The notes: a model not told the origin generated them from the sequence alone. A stretch of 19,235 nucleotides of DNA from SHLQ01 sp051011575 (GCA_051011575.1 JBPCTR010000210.1:1-19235); one strand, 5' to 3'. Shown: positions 8,515 through 16,019, counted from the first letter of the stretch. Made by a program: numbers and translations.

Positions 8515-9725
8515 CGGGTGGCGATGATGGCCTCGGTGAGCGCATCGAGCGTGCGGCCGGTCTCCTCGTCGGTGACGACGAGGGGAGGGCACATCGCAAT
8601 CCGGGTGATGATCGGCCGCACGATCACGCCGTTCTGAAGCATGTGGTCGCGGATGGGCACGGTGTCCCGGCCCAATTCGGCGCCCCACACGGCGCCGACA
8701 CCATCGAAGCTCTCGATCAGTCCGTCGGCCTGAAGCGCTCGAAGGCCGTCGGCCATGAGCTCGCCGATGTGATTGGCACGCTCGACGAGACTCTCGTCGC
8801 GGAGAACGTTGATGTTCGCAATTACCGCGGCCATACAGGCGGGGTGTCCGCTGTAGGTGTAGCCCGTGCGAAGAAGCGCACCCATGCCTTCGAGCTCGTC
8901 GGATACAGCCCGACTCGCGATCACGCCCGAAACCGGCATGTATCCCGACGTGACACCCTTTGCGAACGTGATCAGATCGGGGGTCACGTCGTAGGTCTGC
9001 GACGCGAACCACCGACCCGTTCGGCCGAACCCCGAGATCACCTCGTCGAAGATGAGGAGGGCGCCATTGTCGTCGCAGAGCCGCCGAAGTCCTTCGAGGT
9101 AGCCGGCCGGGGGAGTGAACACGCCCCCCGCTCCCTGAACCGGCTCGGTGAGCACCGCAGCGATGTTGTGGCCTTGCTCGCTGAACAGGCGGGCCGCCGC
9201 CTCGAGATCGTCTGCCGGTACCTCGACGAAGTGGGGAACGAGGTCGCCCCACCCCTCGCGGTTGGGCGCGATTCCCTGAGCGCTCGTACCTCCGAAGTTG
9301 GTGCCGTGGTAACCCCGGGTGCGGCGAACGATGATCTGCTTGTCCGGATTTCCACGCTGCTGTTGCACGAGTCGGGAGAGCTTGAGGACGGTGTCGATGG
9401 CTTCGGACCCCGAACACCCGAAGAACACGCGCCCGTTGGGGTGGGGCGACACCTCGGCGACTGCGGTGGCTGCCCGGGCGGCGACATCGTTGGTGAAGGG
9501 GGCGAAGGTGTTGTACGTGGCGAGTTTCTCGAACTGTGCAGAGATGGCATCGAGAATCTCGCGACGGCCGTGCCCGGCCTGGCAGTACCAGAGGCTGGCG
9601 AGGCCGTCGATGTACTCCTTACCCGCATCGTCGGTAAGGGTCGAGCCAATGGCCGAAACGATGTTGATGAAGTCGGCTTCGGACTCCGCCGGGTCGGAGA
9701 ACGGATGCAGGAAGTGATCGGTCAT
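8511..9725 (-). CDS. Class III PLP-dependent aminotransferase
   Basis: The product has 404 residues. The ATG at 9725 is chosen because AGGAG lies 8 nt upstream; an in-frame GTG/ATG 9 codons earlier is less likely. Fold-type I class III features are seen: GSEA (106-109) for the PLP phosphate, GYHG (138-141), FDEVISGFGRTG (226-237) with the pyridine-binding Asp227, and ITFAKGVTSGYMP with the Schiff-base Lys256. The family moves an amino group from an omega-amino acid or amine to pyruvate or 2-oxoglutarate, and the length fits. The exact substrate is not recognisable. It is first in the operon aminotransferase, hydrolase, MFS exporter. Confidence 0.9.
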   Translation of the reverse strand: MTDHFLHPFSDPAESEADFINIVSAIGSTLTDDAGKEYIDGLASLWYCQAGHGRREILDAISAQFEKLATYNTFAPFTNDVAARAATAVAEVSPHPNGRVFFGCSGSEAIDTVLKLSRLVQQQRGNPDKQIIVRRTRGYHGTNFGGTSAQGIAPNREGWGDLVPHFVEVPADDLEAAARLFSEQGHNIAAVLTEPVQGAGGVFTPPAGYLEGLRRLCDDNGALLIFDEVISGFGRTGRWFASQTYDVTPDLITFAKGVTSGYMPVSGVIASRAVSDELEGMGALLRTGYTYSGHPACMAAVIANINVLRDESLVERANHIGELMADGLRALQADGLIESFDGVGAVWGAELGRDTVPIRDHMLQNGVIVRPIITRIAMCPPLVVTDEETGRTLDALTEAIIATR

Positions 9726-9810
9726 GGGTTTCTCCTGGTCGAGCGTCGGCACTTCGTCGGGCCGGACCGTGCAAGTCGTATCACGTCAGGCCGCAACGGT
9801 GGCTGAGCCT

Positions 9811-9846
9811 GAAAACGGAAACTGCCCGCCCCGGTGGGGCGGGCAG
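9811..9846 (-). terminator. Intrinsic terminator of the small repetitive-protein gene
   Basis: A perfect 11-bp GC-rich stem with a 3-nt loop spans 9822-9846 (CTGCCCGCCCC / GGGGCGGGCAG). On the minus strand it is followed by TTTCCGTTTTC. It lies 34 bp past the stop codon at 9881. It separates this gene from the aminotransferase operon, whose own promoter must lie between about 9726 and 9821. Confidence 0.85.
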
Positions 9847-9880
9847 CGTCCTGATTCGAATCAGTTCACGCGGGCGTGGC

Positions 9881-10186
9881 TCACTCCTCGGCGTCGCCGG
9901 CTGCGTCGGCTGCGGCATCGGTGGCATCCCCGACAGCACCCTCGGCCTCGTCGCCATCGAAGCGGTCCTTCACGTCGTCGACGACGTCCTTCGCCTTGTC
10001 GACCGCATCGCCGGCCACGTCCTTGGCCTTGCCGGCAACGTCACCAGCGACGTCGGCGGCCTTGCCTGCCACGTCTCCAGCCACGTCCGCTGCCTTACCT
10101 GCAGCATCGCCGGCCTTGTCGGCGACGTCTCCGGCCACGTCCTTGGCGGACCCGAACCATGACTTGACAGTGTCCATGAAACCCAT
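9881..10186 (-). CDS. Small Ala/Asp/Lys-rich amphipathic repeat protein (LEA-like)
   Basis: The product has 101 residues with an ATG start and AGAAGGG upstream. It begins MGFMDTVKSWFG and is then built from imperfect 7- and 11-residue units on the theme DVAGDVAGKAA (about 16-72), ending in an acidic tail (DGDEAEGA through DAEE). There are no Cys and few large hydrophobics. The pattern predicts a long amphipathic helix of the kind seen in group 3 LEA proteins and apolipoprotein-like proteins. Short actinobacterial proteins annotated as MT0933-type antitoxins have a similar start and composition, but no toxin gene lies beside it. I infer a stress or membrane-associated helical protein. The function is not established. 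It is monocistronic between a promoter candidate and a strong terminator. Confidence 0.8.
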   Translation of the reverse strand: MGFMDTVKSWFGSAKDVAGDVADKAGDAAGKAADVAGDVAGKAADVAGDVAGKAKDVAGDAVDKAKDVVDDVKDRFDGDEAEGAVGDATDAAADAAGDAEE

Positions 10187-10222
10187 CGCTGAGCCCTTCT
10201 TCCTGTTGACTTGCGGCCATCG

Positions 10223-10251
10223 ACCCTAAACGACGATCGACGCGTACACAA
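10223..10251 (-). promoter_or_regulatory. Candidate sigma-70-type promoter of the small repetitive-protein gene
   Basis: On the minus strand, TTGTGT (10246-10251) and TAGGGT (10223-10228) are separated by 17 nt. They fit TTGnnn and TAnnnT. The start codon lies 36 nt beyond the -10 box, leaving room for a short leader with the ribosome binding site. Confidence 0.4.
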
Positions 10252-10271
10252 AAGGGCAGAGCCGTTCCGCC
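10250..10271 (-). terminator. Weak intrinsic terminator at the end of the molybdenum hydroxylase operon
   Basis: Read on the minus strand, GGCGGA-ACGGC-TCTGCC can form a 6-bp stem (one G-U pair) followed by CTTTTG. It begins about 8 nt after the small-subunit stop codon. The stem is short, and the T-run overlaps the -35 box of the next gene. Confidence 0.4.
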
Positions 10272-10279
10272 ACGGTCAA

Positions 10280-10756
10280 TCAGCCGCCTCGAAGCTCGAC
10301 CGCGGTCGCATCGACGGCAGCCAGAATTCGGGCGTAACCCGTGCAGCGGCAGAGATTTCCCGAAAGCCCGATTCGGATCTCGTCGAGATCGGGGTCGGGG
10401 TTCTCGTCGAGCAGCGCCTGTGCCGACATGAGCATGCCGGGGGTGCAGAATCCACACTGCACACCTCCGGTGGCGAGGATGTTGCGCTGGAGCGCGTGGA
10501 GCTCGCCGTTGTCGGCGAGGCCCTCGACCGTTGTGATCGACCTACCCTGCGCGTGAACTGCGAGGTACGAGCACGAGTTAACCGGCTGGCCATCGAGTAG
10601 CACCATGCAGGCACCGCACTCGCAGTCGTCGCAACCCTCCTTGGTTCCGGTGAGCCCGACCTCGTCGCGAAGAACTCCCGACAGGTTCCGGTCTGTGCCG
10701 ACGCTGACGTCGTAGGGAACCCCGTTGACCTGGAGCTGAATGTTGTTGGTGCTCAT
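10280..10756 (-). CDS. Molybdenum hydroxylase small subunit (two [2Fe-2S] clusters, CoxS-like)
   Basis: The product has 158 residues, the usual length. It passes electrons from the molybdenum site to the FAD subunit. The plant-type cluster motif is C42-x4-C47-x2-C50-x11-C62, and the C-terminal cluster motif is C101-x2-C104-x31-C136-x-C138 (CGFCTPG and NLCRCTGY). All eight ligands are present. One oddity is an extra Cys45 inside the first motif (CDDCECGAC), where Gly or Ser is usual. Its ATG overlaps the medium-subunit stop by 4 nt (ATGA). It is the last gene of the left arm of the catabolic locus. Confidence 0.93.
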   Translation of the reverse strand: MSTNNIQLQVNGVPYDVSVGTDRNLSGVLRDEVGLTGTKEGCDDCECGACMVLLDGQPVNSCSYLAVHAQGRSITTVEGLADNGELHALQRNILATGGVQCGFCTPGMLMSAQALLDENPDPDLDEIRIGLSGNLCRCTGYARILAAVDATAVELRGG

Positions 10757-11646
10757 GACGCTGCTCCGATTCCGAGGGCCCGGTTGACGGGTACGGCGAT
10801 ATGTTCGCCGGCGGCGCGGCGGGCGGCGGCGTCGACGGCGCGGCGAGCCATCACTCCGATCGTGTGACGCCGGTAGTCGTCGGCGGCCCGTAGGTCCGAG
10901 ATCGGCGTGGATTGTTCGCTGGCGGCCGCGGCGACTGCGGCGAGCGCGTCGCCCGGTTTGTGTCCGGCGAGCGAGTCGAGCTCGTCAACTTCGATGATGG
11001 TCGGCGCCACTGCGGTAAGCGCAACGCGAATCGATGCGATCTCATCGCCCTCGAGCACGACCGATGCCGCCGCGCCGACGACCGCGATCTCCATCGCCCG
11101 TCGGTACTCCAGGCGTACATACGCGCTGCCGCTGTTCTCGGGTCGATTCGGCAATGTGAGGGCGGTGCACAGCTCGGACGGTTCGGCGCTGGTTTGCCCC
11201 GGGCCCGTCCACAGATCGGCCATCGACACCCGACGCGTCGCCGAGGCCGTGGCGAGTTCCGCCTCCGCACCGAGGACGATGAGCGGTGCGCCCGTGTCCA
11301 TCGCCGGGGAACCGTTCATGACGTTGCCACCGAGCGTCCCGACATTGCGGGTCGCCGGTGAGCCGACCAGGGCTGCGGCATCGGAGATTGCCGTGAACCC
11401 GCCGACCACCACATCGTGCGTCATGAGCGTCGCGTGGGTAACTCCAGCGCCGATTCGGGTCTCGGTTTGGCCGACGTCGATGGCGGCCAGCTCGTCGATG
11501 CGATCGATGGCCACGAGCATGTCGGGGAGAGGGGTTTTGCCCTGTCGGGCTCCGACGACGAGGTCGGTGCCACCCGCGATCGGCCTGGCTCCGGCGGAGA
11601 TGGCCTCCAAGGCCTCCTCGATGGTGGACGCGATGTGCAGCGTCAT
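10753..11646 (-). CDS. Molybdenum hydroxylase medium subunit (FAD-binding, CoxM-like)
   Basis: The product has 297 residues from the ATG at 11646, which overlaps the large-subunit stop (ATGA). FAD-binding motifs of the CO dehydrogenase/xanthine dehydrogenase family are clear: AGGTDLVV (24-31) and TLGGN (104-108), with GAGVTH (66-71) between. The C-terminal half looks like the CO_deh_flav_C domain. The length is normal and there is no insertion of the kind that carries a 4Fe-4S cluster in 4-hydroxybenzoyl-CoA reductase, which argues against that reductase. It would hand electrons from the small subunit to an external acceptor. The stop overlaps the small-subunit ATG by 4 nt. Confidence 0.92.
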   Translation of the reverse strand: MTLHIASTIEEALEAISAGARPIAGGTDLVVGARQGKTPLPDMLVAIDRIDELAAIDVGQTETRIGAGVTHATLMTHDVVVGGFTAISDAAALVGSPATRNVGTLGGNVMNGSPAMDTGAPLIVLGAEAELATASATRRVSMADLWTGPGQTSAEPSELCTALTLPNRPENSGSAYVRLEYRRAMEIAVVGAAASVVLEGDEIASIRVALTAVAPTIIEVDELDSLAGHKPGDALAAVAAAASEQSTPISDLRAADDYRRHTIGVMARRAVDAAARRAAGEHIAVPVNRALGIGAAS

Positions 11647-13925
11647 GATGCCGCCTCCTCGTCCATGGCTCTCCATACCCGTTCGGCGGTCATCGGCATC
11701 CGCCTCACCCGCACACCAGTGGCCACCGCGATGGCATTCGAGATGGCGCCGGCAGTGGCCACGTTCGGCGCTTCGGCAAGCCCCTTCGCTCCCTTGGGGC
11801 CCGCGTTCGGTGTGTTGATCTCGACGAACTGCGTGTGGATGCTCGGCGCATCGGCGATGGTTTGCAGTTTGTATTCGAGGAGTGCGGCGTTCATCTGACG
11901 GCCGTCGCTCCCGTACTGAGTGCCCTCGGTGAGCGCCTGTCCGATGCCCATGAGCACACCCCCCTCGACCTGGCCGAGGGCTCCGACGGGGTTGATGATC
12001 GTGCCCGAGTCGTGGGCCGTGTGTACCTCGACCACGCGGCTCACCCCGGTGTCGGCGTCGACCCGGACGCGAGCGACGTGGCAAGAGAACTGCGGCGCCA
12101 TGAACGAGCTGAAGCCCTGCTCTCCCAGGCAGGTCGAGCCCTGCAGTGTGGGCCATTCGTGCATGGGCGCCGACGCCGAGCCGAGAAGGAGGTCGCCGCC
12201 CGACGCCTCGGTGGCGAGATCAGCGATCGGAATGGACGCCGTCGGCGAGCCGGCGACCGAGGCATTTCCGCTATCGAGCACGATGTCGTCGGCATTCGCC
12301 TCGAGGGCGGCTGCGGCAAGCTCCCGAAGTTGGCCGGCGATCTGCTGCGCCGCCGTCTCGACGGCCCGACCATGGTTGAACAGGGTCATCGAGCCCGTGG
12401 CGCCCGGCCCGAGCGGGGCCGCTGAAGTGTCCTGGTAGACGAGCTCCACGTCGGTCTGGTCGATGCCCAGTTCGTCGGCGGCGATCATCCGCAAGGTCAT
12501 GACCGAACCGGTGCCGCACTCCTGGGCGCCGGTGATGATCTGCACCTGCCCGTCGCCATGCATTTTCATGTACGCACCAGCAGGCGAGGCGAAACTCGGC
12601 CACCATCCGATCGAGATTCCCAGACCCTCGCCGTCGGGGAGGTCCTTACCCCAGCCGGCTGACTCGGCGGCGAGTTCGATGCACTGGTCGAGGCCGATCT
12701 CCTCATACGTCTGACCGGTCGGCCCGACCGTGCCGGTGCGCACAATGTTCTTCAGCCGGAAGTCCCGCGGGTCCATGCCCACAGCGGTAGCCAGTTCGTC
12801 GGTGTGGCTCTCGAGCGCCCAACATCCCTGCGGAGCGGTTGGTGCTCGCACGGAACCCGACGGTTGGTGGTTGGTGTACACGAGACGGCTGTCGATGTGG
12901 ACGTTCGCAATCGAGTACGGCCCGGCCACGTGCATGGCGGCGGCCTGAGCGAAGAAGCTGCCATCGGCCATGTAGGCGCCGTTGTCGAGCAGGAGGTTGC
13001 CGGTCCGCGCAACGATCGTGCCGTCCTCCATGACACCGCTGGTGATTTCGACGATCATTCCTTCACGGCGTCGATCGGGAGCAATGAACTCTTCCCACCG
13101 GGAGAACACGAGCTTGACCGGACGACTCGCCGCACGAGCGAGCGCGGCAACGTGCGCCTCGAAGTGGAAGCCGCACTTGCCACCGAATCCGCCACCGAGA
13201 TGGGGAACGATGATTCGAACCCGATTCGATGGCATCTCGAGCGTTTCGCACACGCCATCGCGGGCGTCATAGGGCACTTGCGTGCTGGTCCAGATCGTGA
13301 CCTTGTCGCCCTCCCATTGCGCGACGACCGCTCGCGGTTCGATGGGCGCTGCATGGGAAGCGTCGGCCACGTAGCGGCTGGTGACCACAACGTCGGCGTC
13401 AGCCATGGCTTGCTCGGCATCGCCGAGTGCGATCGACGAATGGATCGCCACGTTGCCGGCGTGGGGGATGTCTTCGGCGATCTCGTACGACTCGAGGTCC
13501 TCGTGTACGAGCGGTGACCCGTCGACAATCGCCTCCTCGAGGTCGGTGACCGAGGGGAGCTCGTCGAACTCGAACACGATCGCGTCGATCGCCTGCTGGG
13601 CGATCTCGGCAGTGGTGGCGGCCACGGCCGCGAGCACCTCGCCCTCGAAACGCACGACGTCGGTGGCGAAGAGGGTTCGATCGGAGATGCCGTAGCTGTA
13701 GCGCACATCCGGCACGTCGGCGGCGGTGAGTACCGCGAACACGCCGGGAATGCTCCTGGCGGCGCTCACGTCGAGCCGGGTGATGCGGGCGTGACCCACC
13801 TCCGCGTACTTGAACTTCGCCACCAACATGCCGGTCAGGGTGAGGTCGGCGGTGTAGCGGCCGCTTCCGGTGACCTTGTCGGGACCGTCGGCACGGATGA
13901 ATTCGGGGAGATCGGTGATGGCCAC
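11643..13925 (-). CDS. Molybdenum hydroxylase large subunit (Mo-molybdopterin cytosine dinucleotide-type catalytic subunit)
   Basis: The product has 760 residues with a GTG start and AAGGAG just upstream. The domain order is an N-terminal hammerhead a/b domain (about 15-125) and then the molybdopterin-binding domain. Motifs are GGGFGGK (244-250), QPSGSVRAPTAPQG (354-367), TGAQECGTGSVMT (465-477) and KGAKGLAEAP (711-720) with the catalytic Glu at 718. The active-site loop lacks the Cys of true CO dehydrogenase (AYxCSFR): a Gly (357) occupies that position, so it is a hydroxylase of another, unidentified substrate and not CoxL. Such enzymes insert water-derived oxygen into aromatic or N-heterocyclic C-H bonds or aldehydes. 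The gene order large-medium-small differs from coxMSL. Its position behind HpaH and a crotonase links it to aromatic catabolism. Confidence 0.92.
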   Translation of the reverse strand: MAITDLPEFIRADGPDKVTGSGRYTADLTLTGMLVAKFKYAEVGHARITRLDVSAARSIPGVFAVLTAADVPDVRYSYGISDRTLFATDVVRFEGEVLAAVAATTAEIAQQAIDAIVFEFDELPSVTDLEEAIVDGSPLVHEDLESYEIAEDIPHAGNVAIHSSIALGDAEQAMADADVVVTSRYVADASHAAPIEPRAVVAQWEGDKVTIWTSTQVPYDARDGVCETLEMPSNRVRIIVPHLGGGFGGKCGFHFEAHVAALARAASRPVKLVFSRWEEFIAPDRRREGMIVEITSGVMEDGTIVARTGNLLLDNGAYMADGSFFAQAAAMHVAGPYSIANVHIDSRLVYTNHQPSGSVRAPTAPQGCWALESHTDELATAVGMDPRDFRLKNIVRTGTVGPTGQTYEEIGLDQCIELAAESAGWGKDLPDGEGLGISIGWWPSFASPAGAYMKMHGDGQVQIITGAQECGTGSVMTLRMIAADELGIDQTDVELVYQDTSAAPLGPGATGSMTLFNHGRAVETAAQQIAGQLRELAAAALEANADDIVLDSGNASVAGSPTASIPIADLATEASGGDLLLGSASAPMHEWPTLQGSTCLGEQGFSSFMAPQFSCHVARVRVDADTGVSRVVEVHTAHDSGTIINPVGALGQVEGGVLMGIGQALTEGTQYGSDGRQMNAALLEYKLQTIADAPSIHTQFVEINTPNAGPKGAKGLAEAPNVATAGAISNAIAVATGVRVRRMPMTAERVWRAMDEEAAS

Positions 13926-13959
13926 GAGGCTCCTTCTTGACGATGTTCTGGACCGCAGA

Positions 13960-14682
13960 TTACGCGCGGGCGCGGTCGGCGGCGATCTGGGCGGACATCG
14001 TGTCGGCCACGGCTCCCCGGAACTGGGTCATCGTCCCTGCATACGCCGCTGGATCGAGAGTGGTTGCGAGGACCGCGGCTTCGGCGATGGCTCGACCGAC
14101 CACGGCGGTCTGGTCGACCACGACGTCGAGGAAACCGGCGTCGACCGCCGAGTCGGGGTCGACGATGCGAGCGTTGCTGACGCTGCGCTGCAGGTGGCGT
14201 TTGCTCAGGCGTTCCTGCGCGATCGTCATACCCCAGGCGGGCAGGACCATGCCGATTGCAACTTCGTTCAGCCCGATCTTGTAGTCGCCGGTGGCCCCGA
14301 CGCGCACGTCGCACCCGAGGAGTAGAAGGGCGCCGGCGGCGAGCGCGTGGCCGGTGCATGCCGCTACGATCGGCACGTCGGAGCGGAATACGTTCCGAAC
14401 GAGGTCGCCTCCATCGGCCACGAGGTCGACCATCGCCGCGATGTCGCCGCTCATCATCACGCCCAGATCGAAGCCACCCGAGAACCGGCCTTCGCGACCG
14501 GCGATGACCACGGCGCCGAGGTCGGGGTCGGCAGCCGCGTCGTTGATTGCAGCCGAGATTGCCGCGATCAGCTCCTTCGACAAGGCGTTGGCCTTGCCAT
14601 CGTCGAGGCGGACCAGGAGCGTCGCCCGGCTCCCCTCGCCATTGTCGATCCGTTCGGTCGTGAGGGTTGGGGTGGCGCTCAT
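13960..14682 (-). CDS. Crotonase-fold (enoyl-CoA hydratase/isomerase family) protein
   Basis: The product has 240 residues. Oxyanion-hole segments are visible at GREGRFSGGFDL (62-73) and GHALAAGALLLLGCD (111-125). The second catalytic Glu of the family is kept in GLNEVAIG (Glu140). The first one, which in classical hydratase sits in GGxCEL, is Leu119 here. One-Glu crotonases are often isomerases or do other CoA-thioester chemistry, so a simple hydratase assignment is doubtful. It lies 27 bp after the HpaH gene and 34 bp before the molybdenum hydroxylase, in line with both. No good ribosome binding site is visible before the ATG at 14682. A CoA thioester substrate is inferred from the fold. 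Confidence 0.88.
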   Translation of the reverse strand: MSATPTLTTERIDNGEGSRATLLVRLDDGKANALSKELIAAISAAINDAAADPDLGAVVIAGREGRFSGGFDLGVMMSGDIAAMVDLVADGGDLVRNVFRSDVPIVAACTGHALAAGALLLLGCDVRVGATGDYKIGLNEVAIGMVLPAWGMTIAQERLSKRHLQRSVSNARIVDPDSAVDAGFLDVVVDQTAVVGRAIAEAAVLATTLDPAAYAGTMTQFRGAVADTMSAQIAADRARA

Positions 14683-14709
14683 CGCGCCGAGTCTGTCAGA
14701 CGTCGACGC

Positions 14710-15528
14710 TCACGAGAAGCGGAGCGTGAAAGACCCGAGGGGGCCGTAGTCGAATCGGAACTCGTCGGCGGGGCGGATGTCGATCGGGCGCGTGAAGGAG
14801 CCGGCGAGGATGGTTTGGCCGGCCTCGAGCGTGAGGCCCTGCTCGGCGTATCGGCGAGCGAGCCACACGATGCCGAGCGCCGGATGGTCGAGCACACCGG
14901 CGGCTACGCCGGTCTCTTCGATCACCCCGTTTCGATAGCCCAGCGCACTCACCCAGCGCAGGTCGACTTCACGCGGGCTGACCGCCGTTCCGCCGGTGAC
15001 TATTCCGGCATCGGCCGCATTGTCGGCGATGGTGTCGAGCACCGTTCGGGTACGCCCGCTGGTGGGGTCGCGGCGGAACGATCGGGCTGCGATCAGTTCG
15101 ATCGCGGGGATCACATGATCGGTGGCGTCGAGCACGTGGTCGACGCTCAGATCGGATCCGGCGAGATCTTCTGCCAACACGAAGGCGAGTTCGATCTCGA
15201 GCTTGGGGTCGCAGAAGTCGGCGGCGCGTAGCTCGGAGTCGGCAGGGAAGATCATGCGATCGGTGAGGAATCCCGAATCGGGGGTGGTGATGTTCATCGC
15301 CTGCTGCATCGCGCGGGATGTGAGGCCGATTTTGTGCCCGACCATTGCCTCACCCCGTGCAAGCTTGCGTTCACGCCATGCGGACTGGATCGCATAGGCA
15401 TCGTCGATCGTCATGTGCGGGTGGACTTCGGTGGTCTGCCGAATCTGGGTGGCGTCGATCTCGGCTTGGTCGAGAAGGGTCGCTTCGGCTGCGATCGCGT
15501 CGGATGTGAGCGTCAACCGCGAGGTCAT
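14710..15528 (-). CDS. hpaH: 2-oxohept-3-ene-1,7-dioate hydratase (HpaH-like)
   Basis: The product has 272 residues from the ATG at 15528, which overlaps the regulator stop by 4 nt (ATGA). It belongs to the MhpD/HpaH hydratase family. KIGLTS (66-71), the metal-ligand segment KLEIELAFVL (Glu111, Glu113) and the C-terminal stretches DLRWVSALGYRNGVIEE and AGQTILAGSFTRP agree closely with enterobacterial HpaH as I remember it. The reaction adds water to 2-oxohept-3-ene-1,7-dioate, using Mg2+, to give 4-hydroxy-2-oxoheptanedioate in homoprotocatechuate breakdown. The related 2-oxopent-4-enoate hydratase activity cannot be excluded, but the neighbours favour HpaH. Confidence 0.9.
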   Translation of the reverse strand: MTSRLTLTSDAIAAEATLLDQAEIDATQIRQTTEVHPHMTIDDAYAIQSAWRERKLARGEAMVGHKIGLTSRAMQQAMNITTPDSGFLTDRMIFPADSELRAADFCDPKLEIELAFVLAEDLAGSDLSVDHVLDATDHVIPAIELIAARSFRRDPTSGRTRTVLDTIADNAADAGIVTGGTAVSPREVDLRWVSALGYRNGVIEETGVAAGVLDHPALGIVWLARRYAEQGLTLEAGQTILAGSFTRPIDIRPADEFRFDYGPLGSFTLRFS

Positions 15529-16019
15529 GACGCCTCTCTCTCCGACGACCGCGGGTTGTCGATCTGGAGTTCGGCGAGATCGCGAAGCTCGACGAGAAGG
15601 TTGCCCAGCCGCTCGGATCCGAACTCCTTCTCGATGCGGTTGTAGATCTGTTCGGAGTCGGGTGCGATCGTGCCGACGACGGCACGCCCGACCTCGGTGA
15701 GAGAGATCGCCGATCGTCGCTGGTCGTGGGAGACGGCTTGGCGCGAGATGAGCGAACGACTCTCGAGCTTCACGAGGATCCGAGAGACACTTGGTGCATG
15801 GAGGGATGTCTGGTCGGCGAGCGCGCTCACCTCCACGGGTTCGTCCGCCGCGGTGAGCGCGCGGAGCACCCGCCATTGCTGCTCGGTCAGATCGTGCTCG
15901 GCGAGCATCGGCCTGAAGCTGCGCATGGCATTTTCTCGAGCGCGTAGTAGTGCCATCGGGAGCGAGAGGCCGAACGAACGCATGGCGGGTTCGGCCCCCG
16001 GCGATCGGAGTCCTGCCAT
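15525..16019 (-). CDS. hpaR: MarR-family regulator, HpaR-like
   Basis: The product has 164 residues. The ATG at 16019 shares one base with the upstream stop (TGATG); a second ATG 12 codons later would give a product nearer the 148 residues of enterobacterial HpaR. The region SLPMALLRARENAMRSFRP followed by DLTEQQWRVLRAL matches HpaR of the homoprotocatechuate operons, as I remember it. The winged helix covers about 50-115, with ALADQTSLHAPSVSRILVKLE as the recognition part and HDQRR in the wing. HpaR represses the meta-cleavage operon until a pathway aromatic acid binds. Here it lies inside the operon it probably controls, so it would be autoregulated through the divergent promoter at 16907-17003. 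Confidence 0.88.
   Translation of the reverse strand: MAGLRSPGAEPAMRSFGLSLPMALLRARENAMRSFRPMLAEHDLTEQQWRVLRALTAADEPVEVSALADQTSLHAPSVSRILVKLESRSLISRQAVSHDQRRSAISLTEVGRAVVGTIAPDSEQIYNRIEKEFGSERLGNLLVELRDLAELQIDNPRSSEREAS

Noticed and set aside
8515..9417. Upstream extension of the alpha/beta hydrolase frame to a 551-residue protein
   Set aside because: The extension is the shadow of the aminotransferase gene, is Arg/His-rich and has no domain. The GTGA overlap at 8511-8514 gives the natural start.
9881..10186. CRISPR array or DNA-level tandem repeat at the repetitive-protein gene
   Set aside because: The short repeats are imperfect, in frame, and explained by the periodic helical protein; there are no unique spacers.
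12804..13517. Plus-strand frames inside the molybdenum hydroxylase genes
   Set aside because: They are opposite to a gene with intact cofactor motifs throughout, have shadow-type composition and no recognisable domain.
10280..13925. Aerobic carbon monoxide dehydrogenase (coxMSL)
   Set aside because: The large subunit lacks the AYxCSFR loop with its Cys, the gene order differs, and no cox maturation genes are adjacent.
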